NCBI GenBank assembly: GCA_018873225.1
Contig: JAEILZ010000002.1
Location: forward strand, 4,898,001-4,962,000
DNA from: [Phialemoniopsis] sp. UDSM-2020
Taxonomy: Eukaryota; Ascomycota; Sordariomycetes; Thyridiales; Thyridiaceae
Direction: 5' to 3'
DNA: 64,000 nt
In this document: in pieces, positions 43,588 to 54,263 of the stretch
How positions within the stretch are numbered: the first letter of the stretch is position 1
How the letters are laid out: each line of letters opens with the position of its first letter
Made by a program: the position numbers and the translations under genes
Notes under the pieces: model-generated
The model's database searches: none
What the model saw: the letters and a program-made list of their open reading frames with translations, nothing else
What the model was told of the DNA's origin: nothing

Positions 43588-45507
43588 ATGTCTTCTATCT
43601 GCAAGAAAACCTCAGTCCACTTTGCAGAGGACACAGACTTTCCTTCCCCATCATCCATCGACGGCACGGGTGACTTTCTGGGAAATATTGACCCTTCCCT
43701 CGACAATAACAACTACTCACCGCACCTCATGGCTGGGCAATGGAGTCATCAGCAGCAGGCAATGCAACAATACCTAGGAGATGAACACAAGACGGCGTTC
43801 TTCCATCTTCCACAGGCTACACAGCCCTTTCATCAGAACAGCACTGGCCGCCCCGTGCCGGTCATGCCGGCAGTGTCACAGCCCCGTTACACTTCGCCAT
43901 TCTCCTACCACGCCTCATCCTCTACCTGCAGCAGTGGCCTAAGCCCCCCAGGAGGGAGCGATGGCTACTACGATGGCAACATGCCTTCAACACCGACCGA
44001 GTACAACTTGGTTGCTTCCACCCCGAAAGGTCTTCTTGCTGAGATGCAACCGCATCACTCCGTGGTCTATCAGTTCACCGGCATGGCCACCAATCTACCT
44101 GGTGAGGGCTGCGTGAACCTTTCCGAGGTTAACCCTAACCAGGAACTTCCAACAGAGACTATGCCAAGTGACACCAACTTCTTCGAATACATCCCTAGGG
44201 GATACAGCTACCACAGCTACACCAGCCAGTGTGAGCTAGACTACGCAAGTCAACAAGGCCCGACAGACTTTGAGATGAAGCGAGCCTCCAGTCCCGAGGA
44301 GATGGGCCCGGCCATCAAGGACGAGATACGCATCCCAGACAGCATACCATCGTGGGGTAGTGCTTACCCTCCTCCCCACCCCGAGGAAGAATATCCATCT
44401 AGTGCCGAGGAAATTATGAGCAAGAAGCCCAAGAGGGAACCCGATGACGACTACAAGCCTGGAAAGCGACCGACTAAGCGACGAACCCAGTCTGCTCCAA
44501 TACCACGGAAGCAACAAGGCCGCCCTAAAGCTAAGCGTCTTGCTGCTTCGCGTCCGCAGATGGATATGGCCGACAGAAAAGCGCCCATGGGCAGCATTCC
44601 TTCGACTTCTAAGAGGCTCAGTTGCTCGGAATGCCATGGACACGAGAGATTCAGGAACGGCGCCGAGCTACAAAACCACATGAATCGCAAGCACAACCGG
44701 CACTTTCGCTGCGTATTTGACTTTGCCGGCTGCTTCTCAACCTTCTCCAGCAAGAACGAATGGAAGAGGCACGTCATGTCTCAGCATATTGTCCTCATCT
44801 TCTGGCTCTGTACACAAGACGGATGTTCAGAAGTTGCCAACGGACCCAACTCGGAAGCTGGGCCCTGCTTGCCAAATGGATCTATCTTCAATCGCAAGGA
44901 CCTCTATACCCAGCACCTTCGACGCATGCATAGCCCGGAGAGCATCAAGCTCGCTACTAAGGCACTGCAGAAGAAGACGGCAGCGATGCGGGCGTCCTCG
45001 GCCACGGCCGCAAACCAGGACGAGGTCCAGGAGTACGAAGACTCCCTTCGTAACTGGCAGCGCAAGGCGGAGACCAAGCGCTGCGAGTTGCCAACTCGCA
45101 TGGCTTGCCCATCCGTTGGCTGCGGCCATACGTTTGAAGGCGGCGACGCGTGGGACCAGCGTATGGAGCACGTCGCCAAGCACCTGCAACGGGAAGCGCG
45201 CGGCGGCGAGGATGCTGGCCGAGTCAAATTCGGCGGGGAGAGCGACTCTGCGCTGGTCGAGTGGGCATCGAGGCCGGATGTTGCCGTCATCAGGAAGGTA
45301 GTGGCTGAGGACGGCAGCGGGGAGCGATGGGTGCTGAACAACCGCCTGACGAGCGCCTCGTCTGGGGCCGGCGGCTCCTGTGGTTCAGCATCTGGTGGGA
45401 GTGGTGGGTCAAGGGGCAGTCGGGTCGTGCCACGAGTGATGGCGTCTACTACGGTCGTGGTGGGAGGGGGGAGTGAGGACGTTGACGCCGAAGGGGAGGA
45501 GGAGTGA
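43588..45507 (+). CDS. C2H2 zinc-finger protein (paralogue-like neighbour)
   Basis: A single exon of 639 residues starting MSSICKKTSVHFAEDTDF. The first 270 residues are disordered. A basic NLS-rich segment (about 275-310, with KKPKREPDDDYK and KRPTKRRTQS) precedes a finger cassette at about 346-460: CSECHGHERFRNGAELQNHM, CVFDFAGCFSTFSSKNEWKRH and CTQDGCSEVANGP... ending DLYTQHLRRMH. A further finger, CPSVGCGHTFEGGDAWDQRM, lies at about 508-535, and the C-terminus is Gly/Ser-rich and then acidic. The order and spacing resemble the cassettes of the preceding gene. It is a probable nuclear transcription regulator; no targets can be named. Unlike its neighbour it has no introns. Confidence 0.82.
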   Translation: MSSICKKTSVHFAEDTDFPSPSSIDGTGDFLGNIDPSLDNNNYSPHLMAGQWSHQQQAMQQYLGDEHKTAFFHLPQATQPFHQNSTGRPVPVMPAVSQPRYTSPFSYHASSSTCSSGLSPPGGSDGYYDGNMPSTPTEYNLVASTPKGLLAEMQPHHSVVYQFTGMATNLPGEGCVNLSEVNPNQELPTETMPSDTNFFEYIPRGYSYHSYTSQCELDYASQQGPTDFEMKRASSPEEMGPAIKDEIRIPDSIPSWGSAYPPPHPEEEYPSSAEEIMSKKPKREPDDDYKPGKRPTKRRTQSAPIPRKQQGRPKAKRLAASRPQMDMADRKAPMGSIPSTSKRLSCSECHGHERFRNGAELQNHMNRKHNRHFRCVFDFAGCFSTFSSKNEWKRHVMSQHIVLIFWLCTQDGCSEVANGPNSEAGPCLPNGSIFNRKDLYTQHLRRMHSPESIKLATKALQKKTAAMRASSATAANQDEVQEYEDSLRNWQRKAETKRCELPTRMACPSVGCGHTFEGGDAWDQRMEHVAKHLQREARGGEDAGRVKFGGESDSALVEWASRPDVAVIRKVVAEDGSGERWVLNNRLTSASSGAGGSCGSASGGSGGSRGSRVVPRVMASTTVVVGGGSEDVDAEGEEE

Positions 45508-47676
45508 TACCTGATCGCTGACTTGCTTTGGGATTGGATGCCTTCTCATGGACGGATTGGAGCGAGCGCTGGGCGCAAGGGTTTCTTCACGATCTACTCA
45601 CGATTTACATTGTCACCATGGTCTGTTGTTTCTTGCTTTTGTCCAAAGTTGGTAATGTTTACGATATCTTGGTTTCCTTCCTCTTCTAAATTGTAATTAG
45701 ATAAAATTTCCTAACGACCTTACGACTCCTAGGTAGGCTTGACTAAAAAGGTTCATGTTTAATGATATTGAATTTCATCTGTCTCGTTAAACCACGCCCA
45801 TAATCTCACAAACTCTTTCCTGTGATGATCACGGCCGCAAACTCTGTCTCTCACATGCAATGCAAGACAGAGGCGTAGTATTCCCAAAGCAGCTGTGTCT
45901 TCCGAACTGGGGGTATTCACCACGGTGATGGACACCCCTCTTTTCCAACCCACTCAGCTACGATGCAACCTCGAGCGCCATAACATTCGGTCCCGAGGAA
46001 TATTTGACACGGCGTATAGCGATAAGTCAGCTGCATGATGATGCTGATTACTTTGGGGGCCAGGGGTTTTGTCCTGTCGGTCCCTCTCTCTGCTGCCGGC
46101 ACTGCCTCGGCGTCGGATTGCATCTGCTCGCTATTCTTGTCCCTGGGATGGGCACCATATGAGCCCGAACTTCCAATCCCCAAGCCTTCTCTTCTCTCGG
46201 CGGCTTCCTTCTAGAACAGGTCCCGGAACTGGGCTACCCTTCTTCCCCGGGTCCCAGCTGATCAGAAATACTGGCAGGGATGTGCTCCAGCTCTCGGGAC
46301 CGCCTGTGTGGGTGGCCTGCATGGCCATTGCTATGCATGATATAGGCGCCCGGAGACGAGTCGTAGACATCGTCGACAGCACGGATAAAACGGCATCTTT
46401 TTGGGTCATATCCTTCCAGTGTGGCTGGCCTCGGAAGGGGGAGGCTATACCGGACTTGACTACACTTGCGAGAAAGAAACCTGATTCTTTTCAAGATGCA
46501 AATGCCGGTCGCCTACGTGGGCCTCATGAAAGTGAGACATTGCTTAGCGGGCGATAATGGCCGTCAGCTCGTCCATGTTGAGGAAAATTAAGAGAAGTGG
46601 CTTGGTTGCCTTCCTGATTCGGGGTGGACCACCCTCTCTCTCTGACAGATGCGAAGTAGGTAGGGTATGTCACCTGGAATTCTCCGCGGAGATGGGGTAG
46701 CCTTGCTATTTCAATATAGAGGAGGATGTCTTATGCTCTCGTAAGAGAAAAGAGCATTTGGCAAATTGCAGACCTTGACGCCGTACCAAGTATGCGGGCG
46801 CCTGGGCGACTCATGAAACAAGACTTGAGCTGAGAGGGACGACGATGGAGGGATGCAAGGTACGGGCGGTAGGATACTTGAAGCCATGATTTGGTACACT
46901 GGGATACATGGGCTTGATAAAGACATGACAAGATCAAGGTACGTACGTACGGATGAGGCTGGACAGCCTCTTCTCTCCAAGGATCGGGCGGCAGTGAGAT
47001 TGACACCGGCTCGATTCCCGTTAGTCTCCCGTCCGGCGGTACGGGTGCGGCAGTTAGTGAGGTCCCGGCCCATTCTTTAGCGTCTCCGGTAGCCTGTGTT
47101 CCCACCAGTGACGGGATCCATCGATCCACGAACCAAAGGGTCAACGTGGATGTGCCCTGTGCTGAACTAAACCCCTGTGGAGAATGCTCTCGGCCTGTTG
47201 AAGAACCATCCATTGCGGATCAGTGCCTTCTACTGACATCAATGACACCCAGGTTCAAGGATCCGGGTTTCTTAGACTAGACATCGCTATGCCATACCGG
47301 TTCATTGAGATTAGAGTAATGGCCAAGTTAAGAAACTATACTGTGAGCCTTTGATCAATTGAGCTGGCCGATAGATTCCTCGTATTCAAGTGCTTTAGCT
47401 CTGACAGCGCTGCCCTGTTCCTGGCTACCCCGCAGTAGTTGATCCTGCTGGAGCTGTCGCACCATCAGAGCTGGTTTCTCGTACACGCAAACATGCTATG
47501 GCCGATACGTCATCAGCACTGCCACACAACCTATCATCAACGACAAACAACCCGAGCTTGCTGCTTACTCCCAAATCAGACACTTTGTATCTTGCATGCC
47601 AAACATTTGTCTCGTCGGTCTACACTATTAGGTATCCATTGGCATAGACGACAGAGAATTGACAGAGAACGAAGAC
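45508..47676. other. Intergenic region upstream of the kelch gene
   Basis: About 2.2 kb between plus-strand genes. It contains GGTAGG/GTACGTAC motifs (for example around 45729, 46653 and 46939-46952) and ORFs up to 162 codons (46069-46557) with no recognisable domain. The right end is the kelch-gene leader. Confidence 0.45.
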
Positions 47677-49473
47677 ATGGAGTCCTTCGCCGCCCTGAAG
47701 CGTCGGACCACCGACCTGCTCCAGAACCTCCCGCAGTCCATCCCCAACCCCATCAAGAAGGGCAATGGCCACAATAACAAGCAGGGCCACCCGACCATGA
47801 AGGGCACCTGGGAGCGCATCGCCATCCCCAACCTGCCCCGCTCCTCTCACTCCCTCGACGTCGTCGCCGGCACGGCCTACATCTTTGGCGGCGAGGCCCA
47901 GGAGGGCGGTGCGGCCGTTGACAACGACATGCACGCCCTCGTCCTGCCCTTCAGCAGCGCACCCGCCGACTACTACGCCATCAAGGCCGCCGCCGCCCCT
48001 CTGCCCATACCGACCATCCAGGAACCGGCGGTTCCGGAGGAACGAGAAGAAGAGGAGAAGCCCGACGAGCTCGAGACGAATATCGCGGAGCAAAAGGGCA
48101 CCGACAAGGAGCTCAGCGAAGTCGATCTGACCTCGCCCGAGCCGGCGGGCGGTGAGGAGACGCCCACGCAGGCTTCCTCCGCGGCTGCAGAGAGCAAGGA
48201 CAAGGGTAAAGGCAAAGAAGTAGCCGCCCCAGAGCCCATCTCGCTCGGCGACGTCCCCGCCCCGCGCGTAGGTCACGCCACCGCCGTCATCGGCAGCCGC
48301 ATATTCGTCTTTGGCGGCCGCACCGGCGGTCCCGGCTCGGGCGAGGAGCCCCTCGAGGAGCGCGGCCGCGTCTGGGTCTTCGACACAAAGTCGCACAGGT
48401 GGTCCGCCCTCGACCCCGTGGCGCCCGCCCTGCCCGACCCCATCGCCCCGGGCGGAGCCGCCGCGTCGTCGCCCGTGCACCAGGCGCACTTCCCCGCCGC
48501 CCGCAGCGGGCACTCGGCCGTCGCCACGGACAAGCCCGAGGACTTTGACACGGGCAAGCGGCGCAAGAGGCCGGAGTCGTGGAAGGAGTGGGCCGAGGGC
48601 GACTCGGCCGAGGTCGGCACGCCCCAGCGGCCCATCGTCGGCAACGTCGCGGGCCGCGCGCGCGACCACGACGCCGACGGCTATGGTACCTTCATCGTGC
48701 ACGGCGGCGTCCTGGCGGGCGGGCGCCGCGCCGGGGACACGTGGGCTTTCGACGTGCGCTCGCGCGTCTGGCAGGAGCTGCCGGCCGCGCCCGGCGAGCC
48801 CCGCGGCGCCGGCGCCGCCCTGTGCATCAGCAAGAGCCGTCTGTACCGCTTCGGCGGTGACGGCGGCGAGGAGGACCGCCGCCTCGAGTACCTCGAGCTC
48901 GGCGTCGACACGTTCGACGACAGGAGCACGGCACGCGGCGAGGTCACCCTCGTCGCCCGCGGCGCGTGGCAGACGCTGGGCGGTGGCAAGCCGCTGTCTA
49001 CCAGCACCGCCGCCGACGACGAGGAGCAGGCGCCCACATCGCCGCTCCAGGAGGGCGCCGCCGCCTTAGACGAGTGGCCCGGCGCCCGGTCCGCGGCGGG
49101 CCTGCAGGCCGTGACGACGGGCGGCGGGCGCGAGTACCTCGTCCTGCTCCTGGGCGAGAAGCGCGGCGCTGGAGCCGGCTACTGGGACGACGTGTGGGCG
49201 TTCCAGGTGCCGCCGCTGGGCATGAGCGCCGCGAGCGTGACGGACGCCATGATGCACGTCCTGGGCCGGCAGTCGGGCGAGGGCAAGTGGACGCGCGTCG
49301 AGACGGCGCCCTACGACGACGAGGACGACGCTTCGGCCGAGGGCCCCGGTGCCAGGGGATGGGTCGCCAGCTCGCCGATGCTGGAGCTCGAGGAGAACGG
49401 CATCGTCGTGTTTGGCGGGCGGGACGGGTCCAACACGAGGCTTGGTGACGGATGGATCTTTAGGCTCGGCTAG
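47677..49473 (+). CDS. Kelch-repeat beta-propeller protein
   Basis: A single exon of 598 residues; the start is the first ATG (MESFAALKRRTTDLLQ). Kelch-type blades are marked by repeated hydrophobic-Gly-Gly pairs: SHSLDVVAGTAYIFGG, GHATAVIGSRIFVFGGR followed by RVWVFDTKSHRWSAL, FIVHGGVLAGGRRAGDTWAF, LYRFGGDGG, then GYWDDVWAFQV and GIVVFGGRDGSNTRLGDGWIF. An acidic, Glu/Ala-rich insert (about 110-190) interrupts the first blades. Kelch propellers are protein-interaction scaffolds; no catalytic role or partner can be named. Codons are extremely GC-rich at third positions, producing long shadow frames on both strands. It is convergent with the complex I gene, about 290 bp apart. Confidence 0.82.
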   Translation: MESFAALKRRTTDLLQNLPQSIPNPIKKGNGHNNKQGHPTMKGTWERIAIPNLPRSSHSLDVVAGTAYIFGGEAQEGGAAVDNDMHALVLPFSSAPADYYAIKAAAAPLPIPTIQEPAVPEEREEEEKPDELETNIAEQKGTDKELSEVDLTSPEPAGGEETPTQASSAAAESKDKGKGKEVAAPEPISLGDVPAPRVGHATAVIGSRIFVFGGRTGGPGSGEEPLEERGRVWVFDTKSHRWSALDPVAPALPDPIAPGGAAASSPVHQAHFPAARSGHSAVATDKPEDFDTGKRRKRPESWKEWAEGDSAEVGTPQRPIVGNVAGRARDHDADGYGTFIVHGGVLAGGRRAGDTWAFDVRSRVWQELPAAPGEPRGAGAALCISKSRLYRFGGDGGEEDRRLEYLELGVDTFDDRSTARGEVTLVARGAWQTLGGGKPLSTSTAADDEEQAPTSPLQEGAAALDEWPGARSAAGLQAVTTGGGREYLVLLLGEKRGAGAGYWDDVWAFQVPPLGMSAASVTDAMMHVLGRQSGEGKWTRVETAPYDDEDDASAEGPGARGWVASSPMLELEENGIVVFGGRDGSNTRLGDGWIFRLG

Positions 49474-49759
49474 ATTGGTGGCTCGATGATGGATGATGGG
49501 CGTGCTGTAGTAGACTTGAGAACAAAATTGCATATGTAGCTCTTTCGTCGGATAGGGATCACTCAAAGGAGTTGGGATATCGCACAACATCACATGAAAT
49601 GAAGATATGACACGACAAAAAAAAAATATACTTTCTAAGCAATTGCTTTCCTCAGATCAACACAATACAGGGTGTATGTACAAATGGCTTCTTTTCTCTT
49701 CTGCCGCCACCTTCTATGCCCCTTTCGTTCCGTCCTTTGTCTCATCCCGAGCTCCTCCT

Positions 49760-50979
49760 CTACAAGTCCGCCCTCGTGGTCTCGATGCTCCACGGCTCGG
49801 CCTTGAGACTCGTCAGGCCCTGGCTGTTCTCGCACGTGTCGCGGCCCGTCAGGGGACCGGCCTTGGGCACCTTGGCGTTGGGGTCCGCGGCCGACTGCTT
49901 GAGCGCCGTCAGCAGCGACTTGACCGTCTCGGGCGTCAGGTCCTCGTAGTAGTCGTCGTTGATCTGGATCATGGGCGCGTTGACGCAGGCGCCCAGGCAC
50001 TCGACCTCGATGAAGGTGAAGAGGCCGTCGGCCGTCGTCTCGCCCTGCTTGATACCGAGGTTCTCCTTGATGGCCTTGACGATGACGTCGCTGCCGCAGC
50101 CGCCGAGTTGGCAGGGGGTCTGGGGAAGCAGGAGAGTTAGCAAGGTTGGTACAGGGAGAGGTGATGATTAATCAGGGTTTCCCCCCAGGGTTTGATTGAC
50201 AAAGATCCCAATGCCTGATCGAACTCTCGAGATCATGTCTGCCCTGATCGCTATACCCCGAATAGAATTGGGCAGCTCGAAGGGAGGGGCCGAAGGATCC
50301 GGAGAAACTCACAGTCGTGCACGCCTGGACAAAGAACTTGCCGACGGGCGTCCGGTTGTACATGGTGTAGAAGGAGGCGACCTCGTAGACGCGCATGGGG
50401 GGCATCTCAAGCAGGCGGGCGACCTCGTTCATGACGCTGATCGAGGTGAAGCCGTGCTGGCGCTGGCCTAGGTCGAGCAGGGGCATGACGGCGGCCTTTT
50501 TGTACTGCGGCGGGTAGCGCTTGAGGATCTCGGCCATGATGGCCTCGTTCTGCGCGTTGAACTTGAAGGGGAGGCTGGCGTTGTTGTCGGCGGTGTCGCG
50601 GTGCTGTTTTTTTGGAGAAAAAGGGTGTAGGTTAGCCAATGCGGTTCTCTCCTTTGTGTTCAAGTGTGACGTTTCCATCGCAAGTTATCTGAAGTCCCCC
50701 GTGCTTCCCGGTCGGCTCCTGAACGGACGACGCCGAATTGGCTCGCAGCCAATTGGCGCAGCTCGCAAGCCACAGGCGCCCAATCCATCCGACCGAGGGG
50801 ATCTGAAAGCATAGCATTTTGCGAGGGGTCCAATATCAACGTACTATCATGAGGGTATCACTCCTCCTCGCCGCCGAGGCAGAGATTGTCCTGATCTGGG
50901 GCTGCCATGACGGCTGTGCGTGGCGGCAGGCGGAGCGCGCGGCTGTCCGGAAGACGAGGGGAGAGAGCTTGCTCGCCAT
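49760..50979 (-). CDS. nuo-24: NADH:ubiquinone oxidoreductase 24-kDa subunit (NDUFV2)
   Basis: Three exons (50979-50845, 50603-50313, 50119-49760) join to 261 residues. The start [20 protein letters not shown] is an Arg-rich mitochondrial presequence. Conserved blocks include [33 protein letters not shown] and [16 protein letters not shown]. The 2Fe-2S (N1a) ligands are present: C-x4-C in CTTTPC, formed across the second splice junction, and C-x3-C in ECLGAC. The subunit belongs to the peripheral (matrix) arm of complex I. The first intron of about 240 bp is long for this window. CCAAT-class and telomere-like boxes lie upstream, as is frequent for nuclear respiratory genes. Confidence 0.95.
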
Positions 50980-52051
50980 GGCGTTTGCTATCGTGGTTGC
51001 GTGCTGTCGCAATGGCAAGCTCGAGGGGGGGCGAGGGCAATTGGGAGTCGAGAGATTGATTGAGGCTCTGGAGATCATGGACGTCAAAGCAGCTTCCAAT
51101 GGGGTCGGCTCAGTGCTTGCTTGCTTGACAAAATGCCACGCCCTGATTGGCCGATGCCATGGACCGAAACGGCCGGAGATTCGATTTAACCGAGAAAATT
51201 ATTTTGGCGGGCCTCCACTATAAACCCTAACCCTGGAACTGGCATTGACTGAGTGAGACTAATACATAACTAAACTGTGAAGTACACCATAGCGGTAAAC
51301 ATGGGGCACCATCTCCTCCGATTTCAAATGTTTTGGACTCAACCTCGTAAGACCTCTTCAAAGGAACAGAAGGTTTTCACGGGCCGAAGATGGGCAACAA
51401 CTTAAGGTTAAGCTAATTGAGTGGGAGTGATTATCAATTCGTAGTCCAGGTGCCATGACATGCGCAAAGGCAGCCATGCCTAGATCAAGCTATGTACATA
51501 CAACGAAGCATACTTTCCCGTGATCCAAACCGTCCCTCATCCTCATATTCCCAGTAGCACGTTCCAGCTACGAGCAGCAATATGCTGATCTTTTCCCCCT
51601 CGTAGCGCTCCACACGAGCGCCATCCGAGGCAGCTAGGCCGTTGAATCACGGCCAACTTCATGAAAACATTCCTCACTAATGCCATCCAACTCCAGAGCC
51701 CAATGAAGGCCTTTTCGATGCAGCCGCAAAGACAGAAAAAGAATCAAAAGTCGAAAACGAAAGATCAGAAGCCACAATAGCTGAGGGTATATAAACAGAA
51801 CGTGACGAAGAACGTTCAAGGGGGTATAATATAAGCAAGCAAATCCAGATTGCCCAGAATAGAAATCGGGGCAGAGGTCCCATCAACAAAAACGGATGGA
51901 ACTCCGCCGGTATTATATGTATAAAATGTGTTCGTGTCGAGGTGTTGTCGTGCGTAAATGCGAAACGGTATGCAGGATGTGTCGTGAAAATGCGAGAGGG
52001 GCTCATCATGGCATCAAATCAAGCGCGCGGGCATGTGCAATAGGTAGCACC
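50980..52051. promoter_or_regulatory. nuo-24 promoter and LIM-gene 3' flank
   Basis: About 1.07 kb. On the minus strand a CCAAT pentamer lies at 51146-51150 and a telomere-like box at 51222-51234, 167 and 243 bp before the nuo-24 ATG. The rest (about 51300-52050) is AT-richer and should hold the 3' UTR of the LIM gene. Confidence 0.5.
51222..51234. promoter_or_regulatory. Telobox (AAACCCTAACCCT) upstream of nuo-24
   Basis: This is two units of the CCCTAA telomere repeat in the promoter of a nuclear-encoded respiratory gene. AAACCCTAA is the classic telobox core. Together with the CCAAT box about 75 bp nearer the gene, it could be a regulatory module (inference). Confidence 0.4.
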
Positions 52052-54263
52052 TTAGCCCATCATTCCCAGGCGAGTCATCCGCTTCTCCATACGCGGAATC
52101 GGCGCTGCGAGCCTGTTTCCGCTGGGGAGGCCAGGTCTAGACGGCAGTCCGCCCATTCCCATGCCCATGCCCGGGCCCATTCCAGGCCCGCCACCTAGTG
52201 GGCCTCCACGACCGCCCACCGCGGGAGATTGCCTGCCGCCAGCCGGACCGCGGCCACCGGGCCCACCGGAGAGCCACGGCTGCTGCACTCTCCTCCAGGC
52301 GTCCTTCTCGCAGTACGCCTTTCCGTTGACGTCGAAGTAGCCATCATTCAGGACCATTCCACAGTCGCCGCAGCGGAAGCAGCCCGGGTGATACTTCTTG
52401 TCGCCCTCGTCGGCGAGGTACTGGCCCTCGATGCCGTTGTCGCATGTTCCGCAGAGGCTGCCGTTGAGCTCGTGGTAGTGGTGGTCACAATAGGGCCGGT
52501 CGTCATGGACGTAAAATGTCGCCGACGAGAAGGGCGACCGGCACGTCGTGCAGACGAAGCACGCCTTGTGGTACCGGCCGGTCAGGCGGCCGTCCGCGCT
52601 GGAGATAGACTTGCCGACGATGTTCTCGCCGCAGCCCTTGCAGGGCCCGCGGGATCGTTGCCGGTTGGGAGATGGCAAGCGCGGTGACGGCAGAGGTTGT
52701 GAAGAGAAGAAGTCCTTGCTGGGCGCTTGTACGGCGGGGTCGTTTCGCGACGACGAATCCCAGCTGGGAGAGGCGAGTGGGGAACGAGGACGATTTCGGC
52801 CCAGACCCTGAGGCGCCTGAACTGCCGGGTCGTATCTATCCCGGCTGCTGTTGGAGAACTGCCTGTCCAGTGTTGACGGTTGTGATGAAAGGGAGGTAGG
52901 CTTCAGCTCATCCATAGAAGACTGGATGTCCGACATGAGCGTGTCAAAAGTCGAGGTATCTGAAGCCTTGCGTCCCGACCTGCCGGACGCGATCGAGCGC
53001 GGTGGGCTCGACTGTGACGAATTGGTCGGGCGGCTGACGCTTGATGTGCTCGATGACATTGATTCTGAGGGCGTGTGGTACGGGTTGCCGATGCCAAACT
53101 CTTCTGCTAGGTTGATAGCAGGCACGGCGCCGTCGCGCCCAGCTGTTCGTGGTCGTATCACGCTAGTCCGAGGTGGCGGCGGCCTCGACGTATCAGCTCC
53201 CATGGGGGCTGACGGTCGTCGGAATCGGTCTGTAGGTAGAGGAGGCCTATCGTCGTCCGAAGGGTTCGAGGCACTCCTGAAGCGGTCTGGTCGCGGCCCG
53301 GGTGCTGAGGGAGCGCGTGCCGGGGGTTGCTCGGTAGGTTCGCTTGGTCGAGGAAAGGTACCAGCGCGACTGGCCTGACCAAAAGGCCGAGGCTCGAACT
53401 CGTCTTGTGACCGCTCTGGGGGTCCGAAGCCGCCATATCCGTCCTTGCGAGGGAGCCGCGGCGGTGCCATGCCATTGGACCTCATCGATGAGGAAGTACC
53501 AGGTCGCTCCTCCGAAAAGGGCGGCCTCACAGGACCATTGCCACCTTCTTCAGACCTTCCAGCATCGCTACCTCTCGCGGCCCGAGCCTCTTGCCTCTTC
53601 TTCATCTCAAAAGGGCCCGGCGCAATCGTGTTCATCCGCTGTAACAGACTGGGTCCGTTGGGCTTGGGGCTAGCCGGGTACATAGGGTCGGCGCCGTAGC
53701 CATTTGGCTCTTCGAACTCTCCATAACCACCAGGTCGTCGCGGTTGCTGGACAGCCGAATCATAATCATCTGCGATCCTAGGCGCCGAGTAGTCGTCGGG
53801 TCGTGCGCCTCCTGGCCGCCCAATGGGTGTCTGCGGTGATACACTGCGCGAGCCACTCGAAAGACTATGCGGCGTGAGCTGACCAGCTCTATAATAACTG
53901 CGGTCTGTCCTCTCGTCAGCATGGCGTTTCGTAGGTACTCTCAGGGTCGTGTCCATACTGGCTGCCTTAGTATCCACGCTGGGCGGTGGAGGTACACGGC
54001 CAATCTTTTCATGGACGCTCTTGTTGAAAGGCATGAAAGCGTCCAGCGAGTCGGACGGAGGAGTGGCTGTGGTACTCATGTTAGTCATGGGTTACAACGG
54101 CGGGCTAGAGAAGATCACAAAGATCACGAAGGCACATACGCTGTCCTGCTACGGACCCTTGGCCGCAGATGTGCTCTCCCATCAAGGAGATTTCGATCAA
54201 TTGCCCACATGATGAGCACTTTATCGTCGGCAGGAAGCTCGACTGCCTCCCAAGTTCCGCCAT
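52052..54263 (-). CDS. PXL1: Paxillin-like LIM-domain protein
   Basis: Two exons (54263-54140 and 54066-52052) join to 712 residues. Exon 1 encodes MAELGRQSSFLPTIKCSSCG and ISLMGEHICG, a Cys/His cluster (C16, C19, H31, C33) that I recall at the start of fungal paxillin homologues. The intron has donor GTATGT, branch site TGACTAAC and acceptor ACAG, and restores the frame into TPPSDSLDAFMPFNKSVHEKIG. A long disordered Ser/Pro region contains conserved-looking LTPHSLSSGSRSVSPQTPIG and LLQRMNTIAPGPF. Two LIM domains lie at about 517-572 (CKGCGENIVGKSI...) and 580-632 (CGTCDNGIEGQYL...), with a Gly-rich tail. Fission yeast Pxl1 organises the cytokinetic ring; in filamentous fungi a septation or polarity role is expected. 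The ATG at 54088 lies at the intron branch site and is not the start. Confidence 0.88.

Noticed and set aside
46069..46557. 162-codon plus-strand ORF before the kelch gene
   Set aside because: No recognisable domain, and overlapping minus-strand ORFs of similar length; not supported as a gene.
47620..48702. 360-codon minus-strand ORF opposite the kelch gene
   Set aside because: It is produced by GC-rich third positions of the kelch gene; the kelch frame has clear propeller motifs and the antisense frame none.
54086..54088. ATG at 54088 as the start of the LIM protein
   Set aside because: It lies in the branch-site region of an intron; the upstream exon restores the conserved N-terminus in frame.
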